From Rhodobacter sp. (GTDB taxonomy: Bacteria; Pseudomonadota; Alphaproteobacteria; Rhodobacterales; Rhodobacteraceae), in assembly GCA_027484145.1 (NCBI GenBank), contig JAIXUH010000014.1:29623-93622 (forward strand): a stretch of DNA of 64,000 nt, written 5' to 3'. Below, in pieces: positions 63,591 to 64,000 of the stretch (position 1 is the stretch's first letter; every line of letters begins with the position of its first letter). Under the pieces are notes generated by a model. The model was not told the origin of the DNA. It searched no databases and was given only the letters and a program-made list of their open reading frames with translations. The position numbers were made by a program, and so were the translations under genes.

Positions 63591-64000
63591 TCAATCGCCC
63601 AGCAGGTCAGTCGCCGGGTTTTCTGTGATCTCGACGTCGGCGTAGTACTTCTGCGCCTGCACGGCCGACCGGTGGAGGGACAGCTTCATGGCGGCGGCAA
63701 GGGGGGCGCCGTCCAGCGCGGCTTGGGTCAGGAAGCCGGCGCGCAGCCCGTGTGGGGTGGCGAAATCCACCGGCAGACCTGCCAGCACCAAGCGGTGCCG
63801 CAGGATGGTGCGCAGCGCGTCGGTGGCAAGGCGGCGGGGCAGGGGGCGGTCTGACAGCGAGATCGGGCGGAACAGCGGGCTCTCGGTGATCTTCGTCACT
63901 TCCAGCCAATGCACCAATGCGCGGGCGGCCCGGCCCTTCATCGGCAGGCGCGGGGCCTGATCCTTTTTCGTGGTCTTGGTCTCCAGCAGGCGGATCCAGA
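63591..64000 (-). CDS. Tyrosine recombinase/integrase, C-terminal part (5' end outside window)
   Basis: The frame is open to the right edge, reading WIRLLETKTTKK then about 120 residues. Visible catalytic elements are the HxxR box (PHGLRAGF), a LHRS element and the Tyr in QKYYADVEI. The N-terminal part, including the first Arg, lies outside the window. Located beside rep/par it may resolve multimers of the replicon or mark an integrated element. Confidence 0.82.
   Translation of the reverse strand, partial: WIRLLETKTTKKDQAPRLPMKGRAARALVHWLEVTKITESPLFRPISLSDRPLPRRLATDALRTILRHRLVLAGLPVDFATPHGLRAGFLTQAALDGAPLAAAMKLSLHRSAVQAQKYYADVEITENPATDLLGD

Noticed and set aside
1..64000. CRISPR array, rRNA or tRNA genes
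   Set aside because: No regularly spaced repeats and no recognisable RNA gene sequence were seen when reading both strands.

Overview
The window is a GC-rich 64 kb segment, most likely an extrachromosomal replicon (plasmid or chromid) of a Rhodobacterales alphaproteobacterium. Two things point there. The right end carries a short replication initiator of the DnaA-like type together with parA, parB and five copies of a CTTCCCCGCGGGGAAG-type palindrome. The middle carries the trimethylamine/TMAO/dimethylamine gene set (tdm, tmm, tmoXVW, dmmDABC) typical of marine Roseobacter-group bacteria. No rRNA, tRNA or CRISPR array was seen.

Region 1 (1-24.8 kb) is part of a natural-product cluster. It opens inside a giant polyketide synthase (PKS) gene that runs in from the left edge. 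The gene has six ketosynthase (KS) domains, the first partial, and no acyltransferase domain, so it is of the trans-AT type. It ends in two AfsA-type hotdog repeats instead of a thioesterase. Its last module (KS-ACP, no reductive domain) should present a beta-ketoacyl-ACP, which is the substrate AfsA enzymes condense with dihydroxyacetone phosphate. The next gene is a HAD phosphatase and the one after it a PvdE/SyrD-like ABC exporter. This suggests a polyketide released as a butenolide. Four membrane-associated genes follow (DUF697, SPFH/Band-7, a membrane-anchored type-1 periplasmic-binding-like protein, and a 53-residue two-helix protein). A convergent phosphopantetheinyl transferase can prime the carrier proteins.

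Region 2 (24.9-43.5 kb) is catabolic: a Tat-exported flavin amine oxidase; a GntR/FCD regulator; an operon with a polyamine-type ABC importer, a class III aminotransferase and a tandem cyclase-family hydrolase; a divergent operon with a class I aminotransferase, an aldehyde dehydrogenase and a RidA protein; and an amidase-led operon with an amino-acid ABC importer and a racemase-like/aminotransferase fusion. Both importer operons have a TTGTNNACAA-type inverted repeat upstream, so the GntR protein may control both. The substrate cannot be read from sequence; an amine- or amide-bearing amino acid or acyl-polyamine fits.

Region 3 (43.5-59.8 kb) is methylamine metabolism. TmoXVW imports TMAO, Tmm oxidises trimethylamine to TMAO, Tdm demethylates TMAO to dimethylamine, and DmmDABC takes dimethylamine to monomethylamine. 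A dimethylglycine/sarcosine-dehydrogenase-like flavoprotein and a choline-kinase-like phosphotransferase lie upstream, and an EamA-type transporter is inserted on the other strand.

Region 4 (59.9-64 kb) is the replicon backbone: DnaA-like initiator, candidate origin, parAB with parS-like sites inside the coding sequences, and the C-terminal part of a tyrosine recombinase cut by the right edge.
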